Origin: Pterobdella sp. o SKG-2022 | Lineage: Eukaryota; Annelida; Clitellata; Hirudinida; Piscicolidae | DNA length: 64,000 nucleotides | Assembly: GCA_964035795.1 (NCBI GenBank) | Contig: OZ038320.1 | Location: forward strand, 21,966,589 to 22,030,588 | Reading direction: 5' to 3' | In this document: in pieces, positions 37,155 through 52,325 of the stretch | Layout: each line of letters starts with the position of its first letter | How positions within the stretch are numbered: the first letter of the stretch is position 1 | Notes under the pieces: model-generated | Seen by the model: only the letters and a program-made list of their open reading frames with translations | What the model was told of the DNA's origin: nothing | Databases searched by the model: none | Position numbers and translations under genes: made by a program

Positions 37155-40100
37155 ACACATCTACCGCCTTTTTTGTCTTCTCAATATCAAAACTTTATTA
37201 GCATCAGTCTTTATTTTTATTTAATTGTTAAATAAGATTTTGTCTTTTTGTTGTATTTTGGGTGTTTCCAAATAGATCAGTTATTTGGATTACATATAGG
37301 TTTATTTCGTAAATGGATTCAATAATTTATATTGAAATTAATATTTGCAGTTTATTTTAGAGGGAATCTTATCTAATACTTGTCGTCATATATACTCAAA
37401 TTTCATTTCATATCTTTAAGAACCAACGAAACAATCAGGTTTTCTTTATGTTATGAAATCGTTGTTTACGAAACCATGTCGGATTTTTGATTTTGCAACT
37501 GAATTATTTTCCTGCAACTATTTTATGGGAAAAACTCTTTATTTTGGAAATTTAAATATTTTTGCATTATGAAAATTTATATATTTTTGAAGGGAAGTGT
37601 TTTAAATGGTTTTATTCATTTAATAATCGCCTTATGGACTCCGTTTTCATTACAACTCGACCTTATTTCAACTTCAAATGTAAGCATAAAAACTCATTGT
37701 ATAAAGTTCATATTCAATTAACTGCCTCCGTTTAATTTAATCAAAGTTTGTTTCTGGGAAGTAGCGAACATCCCTTTAGTTTGTATATTGCCTCATTAGG
37801 TGACAATGTATATTCAAACATTTTTATTTATTCAGTCATTTTTAAAACCTGAATTCTTTCATTTTTTTCGAGATGTTTATTTGGAAAGTTATTTTGACTA
37901 TTTCTAACAATTCAATTAATATAGTACGTTATCAATTAAGTTTTTGTTTTAAAGGTACTTGTTAAAAATTTATGAAATTGGAGAAATTTATATTTTTTAG
38001 AGTTTTCCCAGTGAAAGCTGCAATTATTAGAAATTAAATTTTCTTTTTGAAAATTTGAAACGCTGAATCTTTAGGCGCTCAATTTGTAAGGCATTCAAAT
38101 GTAGGTTCGAAGGTTCTTCGGAAGCTATATATGATATCCATTTCAATTCATTATTTTCATTCTATAATTTCATGATGAAGCAATCTTAAAATGTCTCTGG
38201 AAACTATTTAATTGGAAAACAATATATAAGCGTAATATTCAAACAGTTTATGAATGAATGTTATTGAAAGTACACTAAATAAAACGAAAAATCTTTCAAT
38301 ACCACAAAACTTGAAACAATCTAATCTCGAACCAATGAGAGAAATAGGTGAATATATATATATAGATGTAACTACCTTGGTCAGATCCTCATACAATCAA
38401 ATCTATCGATGACGAAAAATTTGGGAAATAGAGAAAAGATCCACAAAATACATGACAAGCGCTCTAGAAAGAAGGTGAGTTGAGTATAGAGGAAGCAAAA
38501 AATCTGGCACGGACAAGGTTAAAAAGATAAACAAGATATTTTTACGAAGTTATAATATGAGATTTGTCTCGAAATGCAAAAAAAAAATAGAAAACACAGT
38601 TCGTTTGAGAGTTAATTATCTAAAGATAAAACAAAAGTTTTTTCAGTTTATGAAACTTGAAATAGTAAAAGTGAAGTAAAAAGAGAAACTTTTGTAACGA
38701 ATTCGCCAAAACAATCTTGTTAATGTACTGTATTTTGAAAACTTTTCCACGCAAAATATTTATAATTTTCCTAAAAAAACGAATTGGATTACTCTTTTGA
38801 TGGTGGTCTGCTCCAATTTGCATAATCGGGTGTTTCTTTTCGGAAATTTCTACTTCTTTTTTTATTCAAAAAATGTTCATGAAGAAAAAATTTTCATGTT
38901 TTATTCTCAAATTTGATAGTGTTGTCTAACTTCTTGATATTTATTTCTTTTTTAATTATTTTTAAAAAATAATTAATTAGAGTTTATTTTGTTCATGAAA
39001 GGAAAATTTTTAGGAAATGTAAAGGTTTTTATGAAACTTTTCAATACAATCCTCCGAAAACTTTTTTATTCTGCCTAAGATTGTAGAAAATTTTTTAGAA
39101 GCAATTTACATCTGATAGAAAAGTTTCTGACAATGACTTTTTGATGTAAATTGGAAATTTTTAAAAAAATGTTATATATGAAACGAACAAAAAATAGAGA
39201 TACATTTCAGGTTTTTTAGGGGGTTTCCACAATTTATGAATTTTGATTATTTTCTATTAATTAAAGAAATTAACTAAAAAACATTAGCTAACTTATTGAG
39301 AAATATTAGTTGGACTAGTCGGATGTTTGAAGTGTCTGCAACACGTAAAACTTTTATAATAAAAAACCGAGAAAAAGATGCATAAAACTTTTAAGCACCT
39401 TCAAAAGCTCTTTTAAAATGTAGAATAACGTTTGCGGTTTCTGAAATAATTTTCAACCAATAAATATTAAAAATTCATTTCAAGTTTGGGCTTTCTAAAC
39501 TGAATGTTACTACAATGACTTGAAAAACTTGAATATATTTGACTGAAGTTCAAAAAAATAACTTTAATTAAAAGTTGGGATTCTAGAAAAGATAAAATAT
39601 TGATGGAAATATGTTTTTTTTGATGAAGAGGTTCACGAAATAAAGGAAGCAATGACGTTTGGCTTGAACGATTCATAACACCTGCCTAAGACAGATTGCC
39701 AAACAAAACTCATTCACTACATTCTGCGATTGAACTTTTGAAAAAAAAACTATTTTATTTTCTCGAGAAAATTAATTTTTGTGAAATATTGAGAAGCCAT
39801 TTGTAGCTTCAAATGAGTCTTATGGTAAGCTTCAGCAGATAGTTTGGTATGTCAAAAGTTTCAAAACTGGAAAAATTAAAAGTGAAATTCATAAAAATAT
39901 TTCTCAATTTCAAAATTGTGCATCAATCTCACGTTGCCTCTCTAATTACCGTGGTAGCTTCCTTTATGCCAATTTTTTAAACAAATAAATGTTTTATAGA
40001 ACATTTTTAAATAAAAACAAAAAATTTTTGAATTTTTAAATATAAATTCAGAATTTCAATCGAGTGAAAATGCTTTTTTAGATAATACTTTCTATGAAAA

Positions 40101-43100
40101 CTTCTTTAAAAATCTCAATTTTCATTTACACTAATGGCCTTGGCATAAAAAACAAAATTCCGCTCTGAATGAGTTAAAAGTTAAAATTAAAAGTGAAAGT
40201 TACTTAATAATCATTCAGGATATATGCATATTCGCCATTTTTGGTTTTCTTTGTGAGTATTTTTTAATTTTTTTTTGAAATATTTTACTTATTTAAAGTT
40301 TCTCCCAAACTAAGTTTTTAGTGCTAAAATTCTACAGAGTTTGGTATTTTTTAACGATTTCATTTTTTTATCTATGACTCATATGAGCAATTAGTATTTT
40401 GATCACGACTTCATTAAATCATTTCGCAATTATTTTGTTTGTTTACTTAATCTCTCCCTGTTTATTTTTTTATTTTTCTTGATTCCAAAATTTTTGCACG
40501 TTGACCAAAAATTTGAAAATTTTAATTTATGAGAATTGATGAATGATCTTTGAAGTTACATCTTCTTTCAAATTAAACAACTTGAATTATTGCTTTTTAT
40601 CCTTTATTTAATGAATTGATTTTCAAAACATAAATACATTTTTATTTTTAAACAAAAATATTTCATCTCACTAAACAATTTTATCAAAACCGAGAATGTC
40701 AAAACACTCCATATGATTGCATTTTATGCAAAAAAGACGCCAAAACGCATAATAGAGCTATCAATAACGCCTTGTTGAATTCCAATAATATTATACTAAC
40801 TTATGAATAGGAATTTTATTAGAAAATGTATTTCTCAATAACATTATTTCCATTTTATTCTTGAAATATATTAATTAAAATTTAAAAAATAAAATAAGAA
40901 AATTTAGTATAAAAAGCAATGATTAGCAGAAAAGGTTGCACTATATATCAGCAGAAACAGCAATTGAAAAGAGAAAATTAAAAATAAATAATTAATTGCC
41001 AGCTATATAGAAAAATGCAAAGCATATTGCATAGGTATAAAGAACAATAATCTTAAAACAAAAATCATCTTTTTCAACATTCACAGTTTTCAAAACTTGG
41101 AATTTTTTCATTATTCAGTACATATTTTCCAAGTTATGAAACTTTTCTGTTAATGTTCATGTTATAAAATACATATAATTAATTATTTAACCTATTTGTC
41201 GAAAAATAGCTGAAAATTCTTTGAACATAAGAATTTGATTGAAACATACCTGGTCTGGTGAAATATGGATTCTATAAATTAATTAAAAAATTCGACAATT
41301 ATTGATCGCAAATGAGTGAATTACAAAAATTTGGCAAATTTCTAGAAATACTCTTTTGTAACACCCAAGTTTAATCGAGCATTTTAAATATTTGATTAAT
41401 TATGAAATAATGTTTCAGTATAAACTTTTAAATACCATTTTCATGAAATTCAGTATTGAAACTTTATGAATAAACTTGATGTATTGCAAAAGTTATTCAA
41501 AGATTCTTAGTGTTCATCTTCAATTGTAAGTAGTCTGAAAATAAGCCAGGGTGGAATAAAACGAAAATATTTGGATGATTAAATGCACCAAGTATCATCT
41601 AAAAGACATTTTTAAACGAATTGGAAATTAATCTGTTTTTATTGAAAGCATTATTCAAAAATTTTTTTAAATTATAAAAAATTTCAAACTTCAATTTCTT
41701 TGCAAATTTTGATAAAAAATGAAACATAATTAATAATGTTGTCATAACATCAGAAAACACCACATCTGATGAAGATATTCATGTAATCAAAATAAATATT
41801 ATATATTATTAAGCCAAAACAATGATTATCGAAAATCTTTTTGGTAAAATATAACACTAGTCTGTCTATGTTGATTTATATGATATGGTTTATAGAAGCT
41901 AAAAGGCAAAACGTTTTGTTGTGCAACACTTTGCAATGGTTATGTCTGTATAGAAAATTGTCAAAGTATTGATTATAGGGCATTTAGAAGTGATTAGAAC
42001 CCATGAAATATTATGAAAGGCAATCATCTGTAGAGGAAAAGTTAGATTAATGTTATCTTAGCCAATTATTTTTGCAGTCTATTCTTGAATATTCAGCCAA
42101 AAAGAACAAATCGATTTTGAAAATATAAAACTTAAAAGTTAGTTTCTATTGAGGTTTTTTAAAATGATTTTAACAATTTCATTATGAAAATGTTTTTATG
42201 GTGTAGTAAAGAGTTTTAGTTTTAAATTATTGTAGCATAGACAAATCAAGAGCTCAAATCCTTGTTTTAAAATTGGATTTATTAAATAATCAATTTAAAA
42301 TGTTTTTGAAAACTTCGATTTTTGAAAAAAATCCAAAAAATGGAAAAAAATATTTAAAAAATAATTTATAAAACTTTTGCATTTTAAAAATCTCCACATA
42401 TAAAAACTCAATTTTTTGATAATTGAAGATTTGCACTGTGAAAACCTATGAAATTATACTAAGCATGGAATCAATATTTGGTTTCAAGTTTGAAGAAAAT
42501 TATTCAATTTTTCACAAACGAAAAGAGTTAGTTAATTTGATAAAGTGTACACAACTGGAAAAATGTATGTATTAAATTTAAAATTTTATTGAGAAACAAT
42601 TTTTAAAATTAAATTTTCAACCGTTGGAAGAAGTTTTGATGAATTGATTTGAACAATTGTTTTGAATACACCAGTCCATGCCGCTCAAGTTTTTATGCCT
42701 CAATAAATCATGAAAAATCAAAAAAACTTATTTTTTAAATAGATCTTGTGAGTATATATAATTTAGTTATCAACCTTTAATTTATTTTTATGAACATAAA
42801 GTTCATTTTATAATTAAAAATGAAAACAAAACAAAAACTTGAATATCTTTTTAAAAAACAAAAACTCAAAAATGAAACTTGAAAAAATAAAACTAAAGCA
42901 AAAAATAAAAATTTGTGAGTACATAAATAAAAAAATTATTCATCATTATGCCCTTCCTCTTCTTGATGACTGCATTGACATGAGACCCCGTAATGAAGCA
43001 AAGCCTTTCCGTACAAAACTCTCTTCTAAATTATTCTTTCTTGAACTTTTCGTTGGATTCATTCAAATCCTACACATGTTTTTTCATTATAAAAAGGTTT

Positions 43101-46100
43101 TTTTTGAATCTTTCATTTGAAGACCTGTTAAGAAATAATATGAATTTGGTTTTTGATTATACACATTATAGATACAAGTTTCCAAAAATAAAAATGAAAC
43201 CATACAGTGTTTAAATTTTTTATAATCGTATCAAATTTTTTGGTTCGAGTAGCTCTCCTCTGTTTTGAATGAAGCTGTGAGATTCAAAAACACTGATTAT
43301 TTGAAACTATAATTTTTTGTTTGAAAATCTCTATGAATAAACCTAAGTTGTTTTAATAACGATGAATGCATACAAATGTTTTTAAACTCAAACTAAAATA
43401 ACTAAAACTAAAAATCTTTTGAAGCATTATACACAAAACGGATGAAAAAACAGCAAAAACGAGAGAAGCAAGTAGCAGAGATCATCAGCGTAAAACAACA
43501 GAGGCTCATCAGCCTGACTTAATAGCGACAAGCAAAGACAAGCACGAAGAGCCAAATTTTTCATGTTTTCTCTTCAGTTTTAAAAAACTCAACAAGTTTT
43601 TGGTTGAGGTTCTTTTTGAATATTTTTTTTGAGTTGAGTTCTATATAGAAATGTGAATAATTATGAATGTTTTTTATTTATATTTTGCGTTTATATAAAA
43701 TGTAGATTTAAAATTTTCTTTATGTCAATATTGAAACTTTTCAGCTTGCCTGCACAGAACAAATTGAAACTGAATTTTGATCTCAAAAATATATGCAATT
43801 AAAAATTAATTACTGTTGTTTCAGTCGAAATTTTATATAACTTTGCAAAATGTTAAAGGATCTACTGAAATTTGCTCGAATTACATTTTTTTTGAAGAAT
43901 TTTGGAAGCAATCAAAAAGCTTCAATTTAATGTCGGTCCACGACAATTGGCGCGCATAAAATGAACTTTAAATTAAAAGAAGTAAAATAAAATGACTATA
44001 AACGACATGTAAAATAGATTTTATTCTAACAAAAAAGATACGTTTTTTGAATTTTTGGAAACCAATGTTTATTTGTTGATAAAACTTTTTAAAATCGCTT
44101 TATTTTGTTTTTTACATTGAAAATAATTTTGTCAATTTTAAAACATGCATTATTAAGATTTAAACAAAATAATTAAATAAACAAAATTCAAATTTTTTTC
44201 CGAAAAACAAACTAAATCTGAATTAACTTTGAATGGCATAAAAGACTTGTGTTAAAAATCTTAATCTCGATTGAGAGATGAACATTGTACATGAATATGA
44301 GTGCAAAAGTTATTCATAAAAAATTTCATCTACTTGAAAATTATTTTACTTGTTGTGGTGTAGCTTTAAATTTTTTTGAAAGGATAAACACATCACAAAC
44401 CTTTTTGCCTCAGCCGACTCACGATGCCTACATAAAACAAAAATAAAGTGAGGATTGTGGACACCGGGCAAGTTACAGTCATTTTAAAGTTCCTGCAAGA
44501 GGCTCAAATATTTAAAAAACATCCAAAAATTAGTCTTGAACTGAGCAATCCAAAAAAAACCTTAATTTATATAATTTTTAGTTTAATCAGCTTGTTTTTC
44601 GTTGTGAGTTAAAATACTGGAAACGTGGAAATTTGAAAAATTTTTGAATCAATTCTGAAAAGTTACCAAGTTTTTTCCCATGTGTTTTCAGCTTTAGCAA
44701 CTTGAAGTTATAAATGTCATAGCAGGCTTTGTGATTTATTTTCAGCGTACTGACCGCTTAACTACCAAAATTAAAATTTTTCCGGTTGTAACTTTTTTTG
44801 CTCCATAAAAGATTTTCAATTCGAAATTAGTTTTTTATTTCATTTAAATTAATACTATATGACCACACGACTTTCAAATTTCATCAAATACTGCTATACA
44901 CATAATGTTTATGTTTCAGACCCAACATAAAAAAGTATATAAACGAAAAAACATACATAACTTTGTACAATCGAATAGTTTTTAATTGAATATTGCATGA
45001 ATAAAAGAATGATAGATGTATAAAAGATTATGCTAGGTTCTGTTCGGCTTGACCTCTTAAGAATTTTATAGTGATTTCTTAGTAAAAATATTTCAAGAGA
45101 ATTTGATTCATTTTTGAGTAAAAACTTAATTTAATTTTTAGTTTTTATTTTATATAAAAATTGTATATTTTAATTTTAGCCTTGTAATTTTAAATTTGCA
45201 TAATTCAAACAAATTTTTTAGAGAACCGAACTGCTTCAAAAGCTAACGTCGTCTTTATGGACCATACAACGGTGAAGCTGAAAAAACTTAATGTAATAAG
45301 CAAAAATCAAATTTATCTTTGTTTTGAAAATATACATAAAATTATGTTTGAGTTATATTTTTTTTAATAATACGTTGAAACAATTAAATAACGTGCTATG
45401 GTACAGAAAATAGATCTACAGCCGAGTCATTATTAAGTAAACATATTTCATTTTGATTGTTGAATGATTTAGCTTTTGTTCAACTTTTGTTTAATATTCA
45501 TTTATTCAAGTTTAACTTACTAAAATTTAATTCAATTTGGTTTTGATCTATCTTCACCTAAACCATAGCATATTGAAACATAAGTTTTTTTATAGTCAAC
45601 CATCAGTCACCAACATTCACTTTCAGAAATCAAATAACTTTTTATAACTTATATTTCATTCTTTCAAGGATATTTTTTGAGCATTTTTTAATATGGCAAA
45701 AATAAATCAAAATCAATTGTTTAGCTTTACCGTTTTTATACACACGCAAAATGGGAAATTGATTTAGAAAAACTATTATTACTAAAAAATGAATTATAGG
45801 GTAAGTTTTACGGAAATCTTATAACAAAAAACACAATAAAGCGCTATATAAATTAGGTTTGCACTTTGAATATGAATGAAATGTCTTACTCACTATAAAT
45901 CATTATTCCAAAACTTTTTGAGCGTTTAATCTTCGATAAAAATTTTTGTGTAAAAGTCAAAATTGAACACAATATCCATTAAAGATTTAGGCAACATTAT
46001 AATTGAAAAAAAAGCGACATGGAAAACAATTTAGATTGTTAGTATTTTTATCAGCACTTTTCAATCCGTTTTTGAAAAATATTTAAGCAAACATAAGTTT

Positions 46101-47243
46101 AGCAAAACTTGATTTTGCTTGGTGAATCAGCAAAAATATATTGAGAAATAACTTTACTTACACAACAAGAGATTTATCTTATTTGAAACAGATTAGTTTC
46201 TAATACTAAGGTGAATATTTCGGATCAAATAAGAAATAATATCAAACAGAATCTTAAATTTTAACTAATAGTGAACTTCATAAAATTGAGCTTTAAATCG
46301 TTTTAATGAGCACCAAGTAAATCGAAGTTACTTACGAAAGGGCCATAAGTAGCACGCCAAACGATTATTACACGTCTGCATAAACAGCACAAATGATAGC
46401 ACTGAGAGTCTTAATTCATACAAAAGTGTTTGTTAAACAATGCAACAATTCATTATCAATCTTGACAAAAAAACAGCTACGAAGAAAGGCCCTCTTCATG
46501 CCTCTATATGCAATTGACTTTTCCCCAATCATCTCCAAACGAACTTACATGGCCCAAACTATGAACAAAATTAGAGGTTTTGGGATTTTTTAAATGAAAT
46601 CAAAAAGAATATAGATGAAAATATTGGGTATTTTCATTCTTGATCGTAGGTTTGCTTGAATGGCATTAGATGTATTACTTGTTTGTCGAAAATAAATAGC
46701 ATAATTACTGATCTTGATGTTTACGACTTGTATACATACTTTTCACTGGCCTTTAGATTTAAGATCCTTTAGCATAAATCTTTTAAATTGAAGTCTTTAA
46801 ATCCTATCTGGGTTTAAGTCGATTCCGCTGTATTTATATATACCAAATTCAAAATTCAATATGAAGGACCGTGTTTATGATGTTGGAAACTAATTTTGCA
46901 AGAATATTCAGTTTTTTTGTTTTTAAGTATAAAATATTTTTTAATTCTGAATGTATTCATTAAGTATTTCGGGTTATAATAGTTTTTACTGAAAATATTT
47001 AAAAAACTATTTTTATCTTCTTCATTTAAGGTTCATTTTTTTCAATGGTGTAAAAACAAATAAATTCTAATAATGATTAATGAATCAAAAAGTTCTGAAA
47101 TAATTCGTAGGGTATCAAATTCAACTTTTATTTATACGACTGTTCACAAATCATGTTTTATAAACGTTATTAGGTTCAAGAATATTAAATTCACATAATA
47201 TAAACTAAATGACTCATGATATAGATTTATATTTCACATTCAG

Positions 47244-47315
47244 TGGTGTGGCATTCATGCTAGATCGGATGCCATGGCCGTCTCATTCTCATTTTCCCAT
47301 CGATAGCTTCCACAG
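47244..47315 (+). other. Candidate 72-base exon of unknown gene
   Basis: It is bounded by a good acceptor (TTTCACATTCAG) and a donor (CCACAG|GTTTTA), is open in phase 2-2, and has more G+C than its surroundings. The peptide is GVAFMLDRMPWPSHSHFP followed by IDSFH. I do not recognise it. It could be a skipped or alternative 5' exon of the downstream plus-strand muscleblind gene, a microexon of another gene, or chance. Confidence 0.3.
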
Positions 47316-50300
47316 GTTTTATTTAACATTTTCAATAACCTCTTTTCAATAACCTCTTTTCATATGAATATTTCTAAAACCTTGCTAGTTCTTAAATTGT
47401 ATTTATATTGTAAATAAAATTAAATCATTAATTAAAATTGGATTTTTATTTGTAGGTAAAGTATGTTTTTTAAATAGTACTTTTTAAAATCAGCCATTCA
47501 ACTTTGATATATTTATTAATAGAATCGACGAACTTGAAACAGTGTAAAGACAAACTTTGAAAAGGAACCAATATTGAATAAACATAAACGAAGTAGATTT
47601 TAGTGAAGCTTCGGTATAATGGATGTCTTTTGTTTGGTATGATCGCTCGCTAAGGAATCTACAGTGTTGAGTTTCAAGCTTCATATTTCTGACATCAATC
47701 ATTCCCATCTATTTGCATTCCTGTATGTCATCCTTTTGTCTTTATTTTTTATAATAATTCCATTATTTTTCGTTGAGTTTGTTTAATTTAAAAGTTTATT
47801 GTTCGTTATTTTTCCAAGTTTCAAAATGGCGCAGTTTTGGATGAATTTAATTTAAAATACAAATAACAATAAGTAGATTTCATTATGAAGATTTATTATA
47901 AACTTGTAGAAAACGTTTCATCTTTGTAAATTTTATCGATTTTATTTTTGATTATTTTTTGAATTTTGGAAATTTGGTGATTTGATTCAGCATTTTAGGA
48001 TCCTGTTTTAAATTTTCAACAAATTTTTTTATGTTAATTCCAAGCAAATCGTGCTTCTTTAAAATAAATATTCGCTTTTGCCAATCATTACCTTTTAAAG
48101 TTTAATTACTAAACATGGTGTGTCCGTTTTAAAATTAAAAAAATTTTTTTTTGGCACATTACTTTGTTGTGATGAAGAAGAAGAAGTTTATTTTCAATTA
48201 ATTAAAAAAACGAATGACTGTCTTATAAACAGTAATATCGATCTTGAAGCTGTTTCACATCTTTAAGTCTACTTTATAAACATCGTTCGAGTCATTAAAT
48301 TACTTTAAGCTTACAACATGTCTCCTTTACTTTTCCTTTTCCATTTTTTGGTCTTTGGAAGTTTTCAATTTTTTTTCAAGAAAGGTTTTAAATTATTTAA
48401 GCTTCTTAAAGTTACTTTAAGAACCGAAAATGTGTGTTATGCGAAGTAAAAGTTTTTATTATACTATTTCAAGTGGCTAGTTATTTTATTCCGCAGTTGA
48501 AACTATTTTTGAGTTTGTTCAGGAATAGAAAGTTATTAGTTTTGGAATACTTCAAAGTGAAAAAAACGTATTTGCAAGGAGGTACGTCATTTATAATAGC
48601 AAAGTAAAGCACGTTCAAGTGCAAGCCACGCAAACACAAACACCTCACAGCTTGACGATGGATTCTGTAACCTTCTCCACAACATAATAAACCCATGCAT
48701 TAATTAATTTCTTACTTTTCAACTTGAAGTTTGAAATGAAATCAATCATGAAGATAAAAGTGCGTTTTCTTAAACGGTCGCAAACACTGAGACAGATGCA
48801 CAAACACACACGTATTTCTTATCTTTTTGCGCAACACGCCACTAAATTTTTCTTAATCTTCTCACACCCCGTTTACAACCTACCACTTTTGCACTGCAAA
48901 TTTCCAATTTTTTCTTCCTCCAAATAATCTTTTTACAAAAATGTCTTTTAAGAAATTTTTAAAAATAAGTAACATAGTTTCTTTCAATTTTTCATTTCAA
49001 CCATTAGTATCAGAAAACTCGACTGTATAATTAATTCGTGAAAAGTTTTTCCACTATATGAATGAACTCAAAAAATAGATAATCGAAACAAACTCTCAAA
49101 AAATCAATGAAAACGATAGAATAAATGAAAAATTTATAATTAAGGATAACAAAGGTAAGACATTTAGCAACAACATTAAAGAGCAGATGCGACTGAAAGG
49201 CATCGATAAAATAACTGTTACCTCATTATTTAGAACTCTTAATTAGTGTAACACATTTCAAAATACATTTGTTAAGGTCAACTAAGAATACACAACTTTT
49301 AAAATATATTTTTATAAATTTTCAAACAAATAGAACAAAATTTAACTTTAGACGTCATTAATGTAAAAAATTGAAAGAAAATTAAATACATAGAATTAAT
49401 GAATAGATTAAAAAATTTTCAAAGCGATTAATTACAAATGAACTTCGGAAGTTTTTAAACGAGTTTCGAGTCATTGAAATACTTGCGACGTGAAAAACAA
49501 GAGAATAAAATAGAGCTCCACATTAGAGCAGTCTTTAATATAAGCATGAACGTCACGAAAAATGACGATTGAAATTAACTTATGTTCATATAGAAAGAAA
49601 AAATTTTATGTAAAACACAATTTTATTAATTCGAATTAATGAAACCGTAAAAAATAGTTTTTTACAAAAAAAGCAAAAAACTTTTCTTTAGTCTGCCTTT
49701 TTCTAATTGAGTAACTTCGTCAATATTGAAAAAATAAAGAAATATTTGTTGAAATTATAAAGTTTGAGAAGAATTCATTTATTTCACAATTGAATAGTCA
49801 TTCGAAGCTTGAGAGAAAAAAAGAGTTTTTTTAATATGTTTTGAAGCATAAATATGCATGATACTGCAGTTTCAAAAGCTTAATGATAACACATGATTAC
49901 GAGTAGTATTTTAAAAGATTTAATTACTTCGATCGTTTACCCGAATAACAAAGAAATACAAATACTTCGTTTTTTGAAAAGTAAAAGTTGAACAAATTTT
50001 TTTTTTGATGAATTATGGCTAGAGATCATTCATTAATTTTGTTTGAATAAATGAAAAAAAATAAAGAAAAAATTAAATAAAAAATAGTTTAAGCTCTAAA
50101 AAGCTGCTCGTAAATAAGAGGGCGAGGAAGAGGAGAGGTAGTGAAATTCCAGTGAGAATTCATAAACTAATTCATGTCGTAAACCAACACAACGACTCTT
50201 TTAACATCACTGCCTTATACAAATGTACCTTTATTATAAAACTACAGTTTTATTGCACCATGCCTATTCTAACACTGAAAGGATGAACACGTGTACGGAG

Positions 50301-52297
50301 GTTTGAATCAGTAAGAGATACAAATTTGTAATTAAAACAAGATTTAAACAATTTCTTCAATATAAATTATTTTTTTAATCAGAGCTTTTTTATCTGTTTC
50401 TAAAAAATGTCTAGGCGCAGACCAGTGGTCGAACCCGCAATAAACTGTTTGTTCCTGACAATATTTATAACTTCTTTTTCTAAAAATATTTCACTCTCTC
50501 CTTCGGTTTCAAGTCTTATAACTAGTTATTTTAAATTGAACTTAAGATGAGGGAAAATTGATACAAATTGTTAAGTGTTTATGGTTTTTATACAGGAAAT
50601 TTTTGTTTTTTGTTCCAGAAAAAGTCTGTGAAAAAAATAATCAGTTATATTTCGATTTATTTCAGATAGTACGTGCTTTAAAAAAGTTTTTAAATTAAGA
50701 CATTTTACAACTATGTAAATATTAAAATAGTCTTCTAGATGAAAATAGAATTTCATAAAAATATCAAAAATAATCAAAATAATGATGAATTAGATAAACC
50801 AAAAATTGTAATAATTTAAAAATCTCCATTGAAAACCTGAAATTATAAAAGTAAAAGGAGTTAAAAGCACCACAAAAAGCAGAAAGTCATTGTGAGGACT
50901 GAGGTTTAACGCGCTGTAGTCTGCTTTGTGAAACCTTCTGATTTACACATTCTTTTTATTTTTCAATTTCTACTCAACACTTTTAAAACTTTTTTTTAAC
51001 GAATATTTCCGCTTATGTAGTTATATAATGAAGGAACACTTCGCTATAAAACTCTTGGTTTGGTTTTCGTTCTCAGTTTTGAAACGGTTATTAATCTTTT
51101 TTATATTTTTCAACACTTTATGAACTTTTTTTAAAAAGGTTTTTATTTTCTTAAGTAATTTTTGTTTTAAATATCGTCTAAAAAACCAAGAAATGATATC
51201 TCAAACAGCATGGAAATAGAAAAGTTTATTCTTTTACTTCAAAGTGCTGCAGTGTTTGCGAGGAAACTTCAAAACATTGCAAATTATTTGTCTGTTTTGA
51301 GAAATGAATTTTCAAATTTTTTGAGTAGTTGATATATTTTGAATACAAAATTGAATGCTCTTATAACTAAAGATTTTTTTCATTGATCTGTTCAAATTAG
51401 TCATTCGGTAGCATGAATAACATATATGCTGCATTAAACACATTTTGAAGCAACGTAAATAAAAATATGATTTTAAATTCAATAAAAAACTTTAATTTGG
51501 AAAATATTTTTTTAAAGAAAAACTCTGAGCATTACTAAGTACTGACAGATCTGAAGTAAAAATTTCAAAGTATCTATTTTAAACTCAAGTTATTTTATGA
51601 AACATATCTTTATGAAGTTTTATTTTAAAACAAATACACAGATTGTTATGAAGGTTCTTTTTTTTAAATTCAACATTTATAAATTTCTTCTGATTAAATT
51701 AACGTGAAAAAATTTAATGAATATTAAATTGCTCAATTTTATCTTGTGATTCGAAAAGAGTTTTTTTAAACTTGCACTATTGAAGTTATGTTAACTTCGG
51801 AAACTGATATTTAAAAATGCTTTAACCTTTACAGTATTTCAATGCGGTTTCCTGCATGCTTAAACTCATAAAAACAACACATTCTGGTTAAGAAGTATCA
51901 ATACTTAATTAAAATGTACAACACTCAAAAATACATTAATTTTATGGTCTAAGTTGGTACATAATATAACAATTGAGTAGCAAAAGTTTTTCTGTTTATG
52001 TTCGAATCAATATTTTGTTATTGCAGAATCGTATGACTTTCTATATAGATAAATAAAAGTTTGTGTATAAAAATCAAAGATTTGCTCATATATTTCAATT
52101 AAATAACTTATAAAAAATCGAGTTTATAAACTAAATTTAAGTTTTACTTTTAAATAATAAGGGTTATAATTGAATGAGATAAAAAACAAAATTTAACGAT
52201 AATTTACGTAGAAGTAAACGAGAAAATGATATTATAAGTCTCATATATGTAACGTGCTGTGTACATAAGTTTAAGTTTTTATATGTCTGCATATGAC

Positions 52298-52325
52298 ATA
52301 TATATATATATATATATATATATAA
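52298..52325. repeat. (TA)n microsatellite
   Basis: Uninterrupted alternating T/A of about 27 bases. Confidence 0.95.

Noticed and set aside
50405..50450. tRNA-like T-arm (GGTCGAACCC)
   Set aside because: No acceptor stem, D arm or anticodon arm could be fitted around it.
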